Of a stretch of DNA of 64,000 nt, positions 1 to 11,190 are shown piece after piece. The stretch's first letter is position 1; each line of letters opens with the position of its first letter. Made by a program: the position numbers and the translations under genes. The DNA lies in the NCBI GenBank assembly GCA_028023455.1, contig JAQFVV010006473.1, forward strand, positions 794,702-858,701, given 5' to 3'. Source of the DNA: Epiperipatus broadwayi (Eukaryota; Onychophora; Udeonychophora; Euonychophora; Peripatidae). The notes beneath the pieces are model-generated. The model was not told the DNA's origin and did not search any database. It saw nothing but the letters and a program-made list of their open reading frames with translations.

Positions 1-1983
1 ATCAAAAGTCAACCGTTGTTTCTGTTTATATTTAAATGAAATAATTCATGGATGGTTGAAATAATTATCTTAATATACTTTACAAGTTTAGAACATCATT
101 TATATCTAACAAAATATATATATAACTCAATACCTGATTTCCAATTACAATTAAATAAAAGAAAAATAATACTAACTCAATTTCGCGATTCCACTTATAT
201 CCATATACTCTTATTAATAAGTATCAGTTATAATAAAATTAAATATTTAATAATAAAACAAAATTAATTCAACTAATGTATTTCTTTTTCCATTATAAAA
301 TCAAATCTTCCTATTAAATAACCTTAAGATTTTCAATATCTAATCATATCAATACATAAAGTAAATGATATATTCTTATTTGATACTTATTCCAACAATT
401 GACAAATTGCATTCAGTTACTCCTTAGTTTATTAAAATTTAGTTACTAAAACATTAGACTATGACTACCAAAGCTTGTAAAAGATTGCTAGATTTATTAT
501 AATTAAATTTCAATACTATAATTTAATATTTAAACTGAATTTATGATCTACATTACTGAACTTTAAATATAATTAAAACAATCATTCTAATTTGTAACAG
601 AATAAAATATATTAATATTACCAGCTCTATAACGGAATAAGATTATGATCTTTGTGGCTGTATATTGACACAATATAATGATTACCTTAATTATCAATGA
701 TTTAAAATAAAACACACAAACATTTTATTGCAACTGCCTTTACTCATCTTCAATAATTATTATATGTGTACCATTACAAATCATCAAATCAATTCATATA
801 TAATTTCTATTTTAGTATATCTATTACTTGTTACTAACAAAATAATAACAATAAGTTTCCAATTACTTATTAAATATTTAAGAATAACAAATCAGTTAAT
901 TTGTTGCTAATAAACATTAAATTCAGTACAAAGAAAATGATGTGTAATTATACTTTCTTACTCATCCTGTGGTTTTCGTTTCTGAATTATTTTGAAAGTG
1001 CTTCTAGTGAATTATGTGATATGATTTATTAGTGAATATCATCTAATCCAAATACGATTAACCAATAAATTTGCATTGTAAAATTGAATAACAATCAAGC
1101 AAGTTTATTTGTTTTAAATAAATTAAAAATATAACTAACAAATTGATATAAATTAAAATCAAATATATAGAAAATAAACATTTAAAATATATGCATATAA
1201 TCTGATTGTGATTTAAGCAATAGGTTTTCAATTGATATTAACTTCATATTCAAGTAGGTGATTGCACGTCAATCTCCATTTATTGGATATGAAATGCAAA
1301 CACATATGTTTATGTTACATAAAAAAGTTATAGAACAGTTATACTTTACCAAATATAAGAAAGTGAAAGATATATCTTCTTTCTATACTTCATGCAAAAA
1401 TATATTTAAATGAAATATATTATATATATATATACTTATTTTCTTATATAAATTTAATAGAACAAAATAAATATTTATTATCATATGATCACTTTGAACT
1501 TCTAATATAAGTGATATACCAGAAGTTAGCATATAATCAATAATAAAAAAATAAATATTTGAAATTAAAACAATAATTGCTATGCTGTAAAACATAAACT
1601 CAAACTTAGAAAAACATAACGCTCTTAAATTTCGACATATAAAAAGATCACTATAATTTAAAGTGCACCACTATTTATATTAATAAATAATACATATATT
1701 AATTGAAAAGAAAAAAATAGCAATAATAATGATAAATATAAGAATGACCTGAGTAATAGTCTTTAAATATGGCCTTCCTAAAATAATAGCATAGTTCTAG
1801 TGTTTATTTCTTTAAATCATGATCAGAAAATGTTTTATTATTTCAGAAAAAGTAGAAATATCACAAAAAGTTATAAAATTCAAAGCTCATTTTGTTAATT
1901 CTGATATTTCCATTTTATATCCAAATTATTTTTTCACTTAGCAGATATTTGATCTATATAAGAATATAAGTGTGCAAACACTA
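1..1983. other. AT-rich, no gene seen
   Basis: Very AT-rich sequence with only short, low-complexity open frames on both strands. I see no splice-bounded exon, RNA gene, terminal inverted repeat or recognisable transposon remnant. Confidence 0.6.
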
Positions 1984-2088
<105 letters not shown>

Positions 2089-2231
2089 AAATTACTCCCA
2101 AATCTAAAATTAAACCAGACCAGCATAAAAATAATATTAAAACACAACCTAAGGTTTCACTGCTACAAGCAGACTTCTCAAGTGTAAAGAACTACAAAAA
2201 ACAAAAAAAAACCCACACATTATATATACTA

Positions 2232-3175
2232 TTAAAAACTACCCACAAATCCATTCACTTCCCATCCACCCTTAATATTAAAAGAACTCTTAAATAAGTT
2301 AATTGCTTCAGAATAATAAATTTTCAATAATAAAGACTCTTTAAAAATTCTTCTTTTGATTTTATTTCTCTCAAAGAAGACAACCTTAGCTTCATCAAAA
2401 TCAATAGTGTGGCCTGTATCTTTTTCATGGACATACAAAGCAGAACTAAGATATCTATTTTTAATTCTACTTTTATGAACCTTTATTCTTTCATTTAAAC
2501 TCAAACTACTCTGACCTATGTAAACCTTCTTACAAAATAAACAAGGAATAAAATATACCACACCAGGAATAGTCTTTCTATCAAAAACTTCTTTTGTATT
2601 ATTTAATAAATTATTCAATGTAACACCCCTTTTCCAAGCAATTTTCTTATTTCCAAACAATTTACTATTTCTACACACAATTCTATAAGAAGACAATTTA
2701 AATGGCAAAGAAATAAAATCATATTCTTCTTTAACCTTTACATCCTTACAAATATTACTATTAAATAAAATACTTTTAACAAATTTATCAGAGTATCCAA
2801 CACTCAAATAATCTTTATAAAATTGATATTTCTGAAACAAAGCTACCTCACTAGAATTATTTAATTTAATATTCCTATGACAATAATTCCTTAAAGCAGC
2901 TACTTTATGAGATACAGACTGATAGCTATCAGGTTTAATTATAGATCTTAATTCTTTACTTTTAACTAAATGACTGCACAATAAACAATTAGTTTCTATA
3001 TTTCTAATCACCAAAAGATCTAAAAATTTTAACTTACCAAAATCTAACCCCCCTCCTTCTAACACAAATTTTATAGAAGGATCAAAACAATTAAACTCAT
3101 TTACAAATGCCTTCAATTTATCATTCTCAACTACAAATAAACAATCATCAACATATCTGACAAATAATTTTACAT
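2232..3175 (-). CDS. PLE reverse transcriptase C-terminus + GIY-YIG endonuclease (left arm)
   Basis: The frame is open from the palindrome centre to a stop at 2232. It has no true start because the element is 5'-truncated. At its N-terminus lies the RT catalytic YVDD (3155-3144), then the PLE thumb region with a KFLDLL stretch, then a GIY-YIG nuclease. The nuclease shows VVYFIPC, CxxC, VYIG, a following Arg (NER) and His (KVHKS), and a later HEKDTGH. In full-length PLEs this RT primes from a nicked target and the GIY-YIG domain makes the nick. The N-terminal RT fingers and palm are missing, so this copy cannot be autonomous. It mirrors the right-arm frame, with a few substitutions and an extra Phe codon near the C-terminus. 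The domain assignment is firm; expression is unknown. Confidence 0.85.
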
Positions 3176-3176
3176 A

Positions 3177-4117
3177 ATGTAAAATTATTTGTCAGATATG
3201 TTGATGATTGTTTATTTGTAGTTGAGAATGATAAATTGAAGGCATTTGTAAATGAGTTTAATTGTTTTGATCCTTCTATAAAATTTGTGTTAGAAGGAGG
3301 GGGGTTAGATTTTGGTAAGTTAAAATTTTTAGATCTTTTGGTGATTAGAAATATAGAAACTAATTGTTTATTGTGCAGTCATTTAGTTAAAAGTAAAGAA
3401 TTAAGATCTATAATTAAACCTGATAGCTATCAGTCTGTATCTCATAAAGTAGCTGCTTTAAGGAATTATTGTCATAGGAATATTAAATTAAATAATTCTA
3501 GTGAGGTAGCTTTGTTTCAGAAATATCAATTTTATAAAGATTATTTGAGTGTTGGATACTCTGATAAATTTGTTAAAAGTATTTTATTTAATAGTAATAT
3601 TTGTAAGGATGTAAAGGTTAAAGAAGAATATGATTTTATTTCTTTGCCATTTAAATTGTCTTCTTATAGAATTGTGTGTAGAAATAGTAAATTGTTTGGA
3701 AATAAGAAAATTGCTTGGAAAAGGGGTGTTACATTGAATAATTTATTAAATAATACAAAAGAAGTTTTTGATAGAAAGACTATTCCTGGTGTGGTATATT
3801 TTATTCCTTGTTTATTTTGTAAGAAGGTTTACATAGGTCAGAGTAGTTTGAGTTTAAATGAAAGAATAAAGGTTCATAAAAGTAGAGTTAAAAATAGATA
3901 TCTTAGTTCTGCTTTGTATGTCCATGAAAAAGATACAGGCCACACTATTGATTTTGATGAAGCTAAGGTTGTCTTCTTTGAGAGAAATGAAATCAAAAGA
4001 AGAATTAAAGAGTCTTTATTATTGAAAATTTATTATTCTGAAGCAATTAACTTATTTAAGAGTTCTTTTAATATTAAGGGTGGATGGGAAGTGAATGGAT
4101 TTGTGGGTAGTTTTTAA
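3177..4117 (+). CDS. PLE reverse transcriptase C-terminus + GIY-YIG endonuclease (right arm)
   Basis: The frame is open from the palindrome centre to the stop at 4117. YVDD is encoded at 3197-3208, followed by a thumb domain and a C-terminal GIY-YIG nuclease. Counting from the TTG at 3236, the GIY motif is near residues 185-190, the YIG near 199-201, the catalytic-type Arg near 210 and His near 214. A Cys pair precedes the YIG. It is nearly identical to the left-arm protein (one Ile/Val and one Lys/Glu change, and one residue missing). There is no ATG in a sensible place because the copy is truncated inside the RT domain. A ~170-bp 3' tail follows and ends in (TA)n. Intact codons across ~310 residues in both arms indicate a young insertion. 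Confidence 0.87.
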
Positions 4118-4286
4118 TAGTATATATAATGTGTGGTTTTTTGTAGTTCTTTACACTTGAGAAGTCTGCTTGTAGCAGTGAAACCTTAGGTTGTGTTTTA
4201 ATATTATTTTTATGCTGGTCTGGTTTAATTTTAGATTTGGGGTAGTTTTGATTTTATATTGACTAGTTTAGCTTTATGCTTGTAAT

Positions 4287-4289
<3 letters not shown>

Positions 4290-4355
<66 letters not shown>
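4290..4355. repeat. (TA)n microsatellite
   Basis: About 33 TA units follow directly after the 3' tail of the right PLE arm, mirroring the tract on the left side. Confidence 0.95.
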
Positions 4356-4356
<1 letters not shown>

Positions 4357-5475
4357 ATGCAATGAAGATATCCTTTTATTTAGCAAGTGATCAATTCATA
4401 AAACATTACAAGTGAATAGACATAGTTTCATCAATGATGATCCTATGAAAATTGAACCAATTTTTATTACTTATATAAATAATACATCAAGAGTGTAAAA
4501 TTATATTAGTACATGGACATAATCTTTGTGTACATTTTTTGATATTAACATTTAGACTTCATCACTGAAAAGTAAGCAATATCTGTTTTTCAAGCAAAGA
4601 AATATTCTGATAGTTTACAATGCAATGGATCATTTTCAATTACTTTCTGTTTTTATAATAAATTGTCATTCCTCATAAATCCTTGATACACTGTACAATT
4701 CTGGGTAAATATTGTTGTTTCTTATCTTATTATTTTGTCCAGTTAACTAGATACTTTTAAAATAAAAAGAAAATCATGTAAAAATGAAGTTGTGCTTCTG
4801 TTGAAGCTAAACTAGAGATAGAGAGTGAGGGAGGGAGGGAGAGAAGGAGAGAGAGAGAGGGAGAGAGAGAGTGAGCACTAGGTTTTTCTACTCAATGCTC
4901 TTAATAACTTGTGCCATTGACATCATAATAAGTATAGCAATAACTTGTATTAACTCTTTATCCAATTCCAATCAGCATCTCTCAAAAATTTTATTGTACA
5001 AAAATAACAAGTTCTAAAATAAATATTTGAGAATTATTACATATGACAAACATTGATGTTTCATAATATAAATACCATTCTTTCACTAAACACAAATTAA
5101 ACAATTTATAATACGTTCTTACTATACTACATTGGAAATATATTTATTTACATATTTTTCCATTACAATATTATACAAATAAAATAAATATATTTGAAAT
5201 AGTAGACATTTAGTTGTATTGTTTGTAATTTATTATTATGAATGCAGTAACAAAAATGCATATAATAACAAAAAAAAACAATAATTTTATCCAAACTACA
5301 TGCTTTATTATTGATATCATTTTAAAATGAATGAAGTCAATTCACAATCTTATACAATACAATTAATAATAAACAATTTTTATATCAATACTATCATTGT
5401 TATAGCAATACAGTTCAATGCTTTATAGATTAACATATCCACCATCAAAATCAAACAAGCAAGAAAAAAGCATGA
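4356..5475. other. AT-rich spacer with a GA-rich tract
   Basis: No gene seen. The only notable feature is a purine-rich GA/GGGA tract at about 4813-4878. Otherwise this is ordinary AT-rich spacer between the first two PLE dimers. Confidence 0.6.
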
Positions 5476-5759
5476 CTGTCATTTTACAATATACTGAAAC
5501 TTATTTCAAACATCAGTAGGTACAACATATATGTAAGATGTATTTCTATTCCAATTCCAATATAAACTTTAATCAATAGTAGTACTTCTAATCATTTTCA
5601 ACCAAACTAAGTTAATTTCAAAATGGAGTAAAACATAATCAACAGGAAAACACATATTGATTTACATGTTTATTAATTAACTAATCTTATTATTCACTGA
5701 TTATCTGTTTATTATTATATTTTTATAATGATTAATAAAAATTGCCTCTTTAATTTTTC

Positions 5760-6455
5760 TTTTTTCATTATTTATTTCTTGATTTGAAATCTTAATTCTT
5801 TTCATATCAAAATTAAATTTACAATTTCCATCATGATTATAAAACACTCATTCTGTAACAGAGTCACCTTCATTATTTTTAACCTTTTTAATTATCTTCA
5901 AAGCTGTTTTATATAATAATGTATGTTCTTTAACTATTTTTTCAATACTACACCTTTGACTCCCCATTATATGAAGCATTACAGCCACAAAAAATTGATA
6001 AACTATATTACTCAATTCATCCTTAGGTAATTTATCCTTAGAAATATTAACCGTCTTATTCAAATTATACAAACCATAAAAAGAAAAATTATATATTCCA
6101 CTATAAATCTTTTTCAAAAAGTTAGCTTGATTATTATTAGAAACAGGTAATAAAATTCATTTCATATTATTAGTACACCTATCAATATTATTCCTTTTAA
6201 TTTGTTTATTAAATTGATAACTTGCCTGATAAATTTTCTTTATATCATAACAAACACTAATTTACATATATGTAAATATTATTTTTATCTTATGAAAATG
6301 TACATAACATTATTTCTATGCAAAAAAAACTTCAAAGCAGCCATTTTGTAATTATGTGGCACTTTAGGAAAATATGGGATATAGACTTTTGTTTGTATAG
6401 GTTTAACAAATAATTTATAATTAATAACATTATTTATTTCTTGAATCAATCAAAT
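5760..6455 (-). pseudogene. Decayed PLE thumb/GIY-YIG (left arm)
   Basis: Only the C-terminal part (5848-6117) is still open. It ends in a GIY-YIG-like block reading NIVYQFF, HIMGSQ and SIEKIVKEH, where the last matches the Arg/His helix of PLE nucleases (here Arg is replaced). Upstream towards 6455, stop codons interrupt the thumb region. It is the inverted partner of the pseudogene at 6494. The expected Cys pair before YIG is damaged here, so no activity is expected. Confidence 0.7.
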
Positions 6456-6493
6456 CAAACACTTAAAACTATTATTATATTCTGTTCCATAGT

Positions 6494-7165
6494 TTGGATT
6501 TGGTTGTTTCAAGAAATAATAATGTTATTGGTTATAAATTGTTTGTTAAGCCTATACAAACAAATGATTATATTCAATATTTTTCTAAAGTACTGCATAA
6601 TTATAAAATGGCTGCTTTCAAGTTTTTTTTCCATAGAATTAATAATATATTATGTAAATTTTCATATGATAAAAGAAAAAATAATGAGATTTATGTAAAT
6701 GAGTGTTGGTTATGATATAAAGAAAATTTACCAGGCAAGTTGTTAATTTAATAAACAAATTAAAAGAAATAATATAGAGAGGTGTATTAATAATATGAAA
6801 TTGATTTTGTTGCCATTTTCTAATAACAATCAAGCTAAATTTTAAAAAAGATTTATACTGGAATATATTTCTTTTTATGGTTCATATAATTTGAATATGA
6901 TGGTTAATAATTCTAAGGATAAATTATCTAAGGATGGAGTGAGCAATGTAGTTACAAAATTTTTATGGATGCAATGCTTCATATATTGGAAAGTCAGAGT
7001 GTAGTATTGAAAAAACAATTAAAAACATAATACTGAAGATAATTCAAAGAGATAAAAAGAATAAAAGTGATGCACTTATAGAATCAGTGTTTTATGATCA
7101 GGATAAAAATTATAAATGTAAATTTGATATGAAACAAATTATGAAAAAAAATAAATTAAAGTGAT
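6494..7165 (+). pseudogene. Decayed PLE thumb/GIY-YIG (right arm)
   Basis: The open start (6494-6715) reads LDLVVSRNNNVIGYKLF, then KPIQTNDYIQYF and NYKMAAFK. This is the conserved region after the RT palm in PLEs, where the FLDL motif, the K-P-x-x-x-x-D-Y block and the K-x-A-A block recur. Stop codons and frameshifts follow. Around 6940-7030 a GIY-YIG core can be seen across frames (VVYKF, then C..CNASYIGKS, then SIEK). It is broken by at least one frameshift. The copy is inverted relative to 5760-6455. Confidence 0.72.
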
Positions 7166-7452
7166 AATTTTTAGTAATTGTTATAAAAATATGATAATAA
7201 ACAGACACTCAGTGAATATTAATATTAGTGATTTACTGTATATGTAAATCGACATGTGGTTTCTGGTTGATGCCATTTTACTCCATTTTGAAATTATGTC
7301 AGTTTAGTTAAAAATGATTATGAATATAATTGAAATTATTACTATTGATTAAAGTTTATATTGGAATTTATTTTATTTACCATTATTTGAAATATAATTA
7401 CATTTTACTACAATTTTTTTTTATTAGCCGACATTTATTGTATTATTCTGTT

Positions 7453-7473
7453 ACACACACACATATATATATA
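7453..7473. repeat. (AC)n(AT)n tract
   Basis: A short alternating tract lies between the outer end of PLE dimer II and the hammerhead-bearing element. Confidence 0.9.
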
Positions 7474-7673
7474 ACTCCTATCCCTTCACTGATGAGAGCA
7501 AATCAGCTTGAAATCAGCTGATCTGAGGGTGGAGCAAAATGAAAGAGACAGTGAATATTGACTCTGACGTTTATGTAAACAAATACGCTTGTTTGGAGGT
7601 CTTGGTAAAGCTCCATCTATTGATCATTCATACAAGCGATAGCAGGTTTTTACGTATATAAAACTTGTTTTTC
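7474..7673 (+). mobile_element. Short hammerhead-ribozyme element (retrozyme-like monomer)
   Basis: A ~200-bp non-coding segment lies between (AC)n(AT)n on the left and (AT)n at 7674-7687 on the right. It begins with a hammerhead motif. About 85 bases later it carries a block GGTAAAGCTCCATCTATTGA (7604-7623) shared with the tandem hammerhead units at 10.64-11.55 kb in the same order and orientation relative to the ribozyme. That shared order shows the two loci are related small elements. There is no coding capacity. Known: animal retrozymes and PLEs carry type I hammerheads. Inferred: this is a single, partial monomer of such an element inserted at a simple-repeat target. Confidence 0.65.
7475..7534 (+). 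ncRNA. Type I hammerhead ribozyme
   Basis: All core residues are present. CUGAUGA is at 7489-7495 and GAAA at 7510-7513. Stem II is GAGC (7496-7499) with GCUU (7506-7509), closing a six-base loop. Stem III is UC (7514-7515) with GA (7520-7521) plus the A15.1-U16.1 pair (7513, 7522), with loop AGCU. C17 is 7523, so cleavage is predicted between 7523 and 7524. Stem I pairs 7483-7488 with 7524-7529 and, beyond an internal loop, 7475-7478 with 7531-7534. An internal loop in stem I facing loop II is typical of naturally active hammerheads, and a very short stem III is typical of the PLE/retrozyme type. Folding is by hand. Confidence 0.8.
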
Positions 7674-7765
7674 ATATATATATATATTTGAAAAATTTCT
7701 CTTGGAAAATAAATTATGTCCATGGTAATTTATTAATATATGAATCCTACTTTGAATTGTAAACA

Positions 7766-8005
7766 ATGTTATATACTGAATTTAAAACAAAGTCAAAAGA
7801 GTCAGAGATAAAAAAAAGTGCAGAGAAGATTTTTATAGCTTGTATAAAAGAAATTACAGATAGAATAAAACAAAACTGCAATATTGATGTGATATTCATC
7901 AATAGCACTGTTTTAAATAAATCTATGGATATTATTCCTCTCGAAATCAAAATGGTCTATGAAATTTTGTGTGATTTGCTAAATCTCTTACATAAATATG
8001 AATAG
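7766..8005 (+). CDS. Hypothetical 79-aa ORF
   Basis: I do not recognise this. It encodes 79 residues from an ATG immediately preceded by an in-frame stop (7760-7762). The composition looks more protein-like than other frames nearby: Lys/Glu-rich N-terminal half, then Ile/Leu-rich segments with Cys residues (ACIKEI, KQNC, YEILCDLLNLL) and no long homopolymers. There is no obvious domain and no splice evidence that I can confirm. It lies just downstream of the hammerhead element. It could be a chance frame or a fragment of a gene or transposon. Confidence 0.25.
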   Translation: MLYTEFKTKSKESEIKKSAEKIFIACIKEITDRIKQNCNIDVIFINSTVLNKSMDIIPLEIKMVYEILCDLLNLLHKYE

Positions 8006-9400
8006 TTATTTCGTGAGTTATATAAGAGATAAACATGCTAATGCAATAAAACAATGCCCATACTTTGTTCTAACTCTCATGTTTTACAACACCAAACAAT
8101 ATATAGATTTTTCCAACACCAACATCCTGTCCAAATATAATACTTATTACTAAAAGACAGATAATAAAATCATTAACATTTTATGATTGTCTGCTTGCAT
8201 TAATAAACATAACATTAAGATTAAATTAGCTTATATTTGTGAAAATTTCATAAAGTATATTGATCAAAAATGCCATTTACTTCAAATTCCATTTTATTAT
8301 TTTTCCTTATCTTTTTCTTTCTGCTTCCGGATCATTACTGTTCTAAGATTTTATTGGACATAAAAACTATCCTTAAGTTCCCGAAATTTTTATATAACAA
8401 GTTCATATAAAAAAAATTTCTAATAAAAAGCAGGCAAAAAAAAAAGAATTTCTAAAGAAATTTCCCACTTTCAAAAGAGGACTGACTTAAAGCCCCAAAA
8501 TAAATTTATTAATAGATACTAATAAATATTATAGAGTTAAACAAAATTCATCACATTTCGGAAATCAAAAAGAAAACATTTAATGAGATCAGTAAATTTG
8601 TTTATTTTTACACCAGGATTAATTTTAAAATATCCATAAATAAAAAAATAAAAATATGTTGATCAGTCTTAAATTACTAATTTTTTTTATTTTTAAAGAA
8701 GTTGTTTGAAAATGAATGTTTTTCAAAATAGATACTATTTTGGTCAATGGACATTAGATCATAGTGCCAAACAAATTCTCAATAAAGGTTATAGTTATTG
8801 GTTTTATCCGTGAAAAACATTGGATTGCATTTCCATATCTAGCCATCACTATTATTTTTTATAGGATTCAAGCCAGTAATTTGAATGTTTCATATATAAA
8901 AAGATTCTGAATACAAGCTCACTTTTTTGTACATTCATATGTGTCTGAGATGAGGATAAAAATATAGATTTTAGTGATACAAGTTGTCTATTAATTATAA
9001 GTACACTAATTATCAAATTGGCATGGATGTAGTTTTTAGTCATTACTTTAGTAAATAGTTGCAATACAATGTTTTTTTACTGATGAAAACCAATATATAG
9101 TTTTAATTAAACTGATTACTATTTTTAGTGATACTATTACTATTTTATCAAATAGTCAAAAAAATCTACACATATCTTATGATTTTAATGATTATGTAAA
9201 TATTTTTTTTTCCTGAATTGAATATGAAACATAATCAATTTAATAGACAACTATATATTTAAATCATAAATTTATTTCCATCTAATTGACTTTTATCCAA
9301 AATTGAACCATGTCAAGATGTTGCATTAGTTCAAAAATGTCATGTGATTTACATATTATCTTAGCACATCATCTATTGACCAATCCCAACCAAAAAAGAT
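8006..9400. other. AT-rich, no gene seen
   Basis: No coding or RNA feature. A short block TTTTATCCGTGAAAAACATT near 8802 resembles TTTTATCCGTGAAAACATT near 10586, which lies beside the small inverted repeat at 10.4-10.6 kb. It may be a tiny relic of the same repeat. Confidence 0.5.
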
Positions 9401-9761
9401 TTTCTTACTTTCCAATTTTTATTTAATGTCCATTTTTCTCCCAACATTATTGAACTTTATATTAAATTCATATATTTCTCTTTATTTTCTTGTATATACA
9501 TTGCCTTATACACTTTGCTTTCTTTATAATTTCTACAACATTTGATCACCTCAGTACTTTTTTTACATTTCATAATATGCTGTTTCTAAAAAATGGCAAA
9601 ATGGTCCTGACTTAATACCTCCCCTATTTATTGCTCTGTCATGTTAATTACCTCTTTCTATCTTACTTTCACTGAATACCTTTATATATCATCATACATC
9701 CCTTATGCATACTTTTATAAGCTATGCTATCTTATCACTCCTATCATTTCTCATTTTTGCA

Positions 9762-10345
9762 TTATTCACTAACTTTTTTTAATGATTTACTATTTTTCCA
9801 TCTGATACCTATATTCTCATTCATTTCTTCTTTCCTATCATTCAGAATTTTATATACCACCTTCAAATATGAAATAGAAATCCATTTCTTATTTTTTCTT
9901 TGATTTTTATTACTAACTTTCTTATATTCTCTTCTATCCCTCAAAATATTTCTTATATCCCTCCCATTATATTCATATTCTATGTATTCCTTCTGGATTT
10001 GCAATTTTTCCTCTTTTGTGTCCTTTTCATTCAATGTAAGCCTATCATTCTTCTTTTTTACTTCTTTCAGAATCCCCATTTTCTGACACCAAGATTAAGA
10101 AGATCTTGTATATACATCTCCTTACATTTTTATTCTTTATGCATTGATTTATCTTAATCTCTCCATTCTTATCATTTTTCACTAATAAATCTAAACATTT
10201 TACTCCTTTTTATTATTTTCTATTGCAAATTTAATATTAAACATATTTTTATTTAGTTCATTAAATGTGTTCATTATGTTTCTTTTATTTACTACCACAA
10301 TAGTCATCTATTAAATCATGTTTCATATTCAATTCAGGAGAAACT
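9762..10345 (-). pseudogene. Decayed PLE reverse transcriptase/thumb
   Basis: Reading leftwards from about 10320, a frame shows D-x-T-like remains, then IVVVNKRNIMNTFNELNK and NIKFAIENN. This matches the PLE segment just after the YVDD motif (VxxxNKxNIxxFxxxLN then IKFTxE). Frameshifts and stops follow. The 105-aa open frame at 9762-10079 has a C-terminal part, KWISISYLKVVYKIL then GIRWKNSKSLKK. This fits the PLE linker (IPYIxGLSExIxRIL then FKxxxTLRxLL) between RT and GIY-YIG. The nuclease itself is not clearly recognisable further left. It looks like an old, separate PLE family copy. Confidence 0.6.
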
Positions 10346-10386
10346 ATATAAAAAAGACAACACAATGATTTTAAAAGAAACATCAG

Positions 10387-10388
<2 letters not shown>

Positions 10389-10422
<34 letters not shown>
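10389..10422. repeat. (AT)n microsatellite
   Basis: About 17 AT units abut the left arm of the inverted repeat that follows. Confidence 0.95.
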
Positions 10423-10425
<3 letters not shown>

Positions 10426-10582
10426 ATATTATTATACTATTTATATCTGTAGGAAAGCAAATGCTAGTTTCGTAAATATCAAGTACCTTCCTCTGAGGAA
10501 GGTACTTGATATTGTACTGAAACGTCAGCATTTAGCTTTTTCACTACACGGAATATCCCACAAATAGTAATAATAATATGAC
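10423..10582. repeat. Inverted repeat with GAAACGTC motif (probable PLE terminal-region dimer)
   Basis: The inner part is a perfect palindrome: 10476-10491 pairs with 10497-10512 around a 5-base spacer. Weaker inverted similarity extends outwards to GTCATATTATTAT at 10423 and its complement ending at 10582. The left arm is more decayed than the right. The right arm reads CTGAGGA, a short self-complementary GGTAC/GTACT stem, then GAAACGTCAG. That order (CTGANGA, stem, GAAAC, GTC) resembles a hammerhead core, but stem III has no loop here, so I call it only hammerhead-like. (AT)n lies on both sides (10389-10422 and 10611-10636). I infer a head-to-head dimer of PLE terminal sequences. Confidence 0.6.
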
Positions 10583-10610
10583 ATCTTTTATCCGTGAAAA
10601 CATTAGAATT

Positions 10611-10636
10611 AATATATATATATATATATATATATA
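10611..10636. repeat. (AT)n microsatellite
   Basis: A short AT tract lies between the inverted repeat and the tandem hammerhead array. Confidence 0.95.
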
Positions 10637-10732
10637 TGATCACTAGATGGAGCTTTACCAACAGCTCATAACAAGCTTTGTTTACATAAATGCCGAAAGA
10701 GATAAAATTCAAAATCTTTATCATTGTCACCC

Positions 10733-10790
10733 CCCACCTCCAGACGAGCTGGTTTCGAACTTGTGGCTCATGTCAGTGAAGGACTGGGAG
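10733..10790 (-). ncRNA. Degenerate hammerhead ribozyme, unit 1
   Basis: On the minus strand the core reads CUGACAU (10776-10770), stem II GAGC/GUUC (10769-10766 with 10760-10757), then GAAA (10756-10753). Stem III has loop AGCU (10750-10747), then GUC with cleavage predicted between 10743 and 10742. Stem I pairs six bases next to the core and GGG/CCC beyond an internal loop. Compared with the canonical core, G8 is A and A9 is U, and stem III has a C-C mismatch. The fold is preserved but activity is doubtful. Confidence 0.6.
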
Positions 10791-11130
10791 ACTAAGAAAC
10801 TAGATCTAAATATTAACTCTAAAGTCAGCATTTATCAAACATGTTTCTATCAGTTTGAAATCATGAATTTATCAGACATGTAATGTCTTCAAAACCAGCC
10901 TAGCAAATTAGATAGCTATATGGGTCTGAAGTAAAAGCCTCTGCAATATATAGCATTGCAAAAACCTTCAAGGGTACATTTATGTTAATCAAAACAAGTT
11001 ATAAATTTTGTACCTTGCTTTAAGCTTGAATTTTATGATCACTAGATGGAGCTTTACCAATAGCTCCTAACAAGCTTTGTTTACATAAATGCCGAAAGAG
11101 ATAGAATTCAAAATATCTATCATTATCATC

Positions 11131-11190
11131 CCACCTCCAGACCAGCTGGTTTTGAACTTGTGGCTTACATCAGTGAAGGGCTGGAAGACT
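11131..11190 (-). ncRNA. Degenerate hammerhead ribozyme, unit 2
   Basis: On the minus strand the core reads CUGAUGU (11173-11167). Stem III is perfect here: ACC (11150-11148), loop AGCU, GGU (11143-11141), then C17 at 11140, with cleavage predicted between 11140 and 11139. The A9 position is U and G12 is A (AAAA instead of GAAA), so it is probably inactive. Stem I with its internal loop is retained. Its changes differ from those of unit 1 apart from the shared A9U, so the units decayed partly independently. Confidence 0.6.

Larger units (their letters stand above)
5476..7440. mobile_element. Older head-to-head PLE dimer (family 2)
   Basis: The left arm (about 5476-6460, minus) and right arm (about 6493-7440, plus) are inverted copies around a ~30-bp spacer. 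Recognisable paired blocks include the AATATAAACTTTAATCAATAG block near 5560 against its complement near 7350, and the TTTCTTGAA block near 6438 against TTTCAAGAAA near 6507. The arms are clearly diverged, with many substitutions and frameshifts, so this insertion is older than the 2.1-4.3 kb dimer. Both arms encode PLE thumb and GIY-YIG remains of a different family. The right end runs into an (AC)n(AT)n tract. Outer edges are approximate. Confidence 0.8.

Noticed and set aside
7747-8005. Overlapping minus-strand frame opposite the 79-aa ORF
   Set aside because: Hydrophobic low-complexity shadow of the plus-strand frame with no independent support.
9762-10079. 105-residue Lys-rich frame as a possible host coiled-coil protein
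   Set aside because: Its C-terminal pattern and the upstream NKxNI..FNEL block fit a decayed PLE better, so it is listed as a PLE pseudogene.
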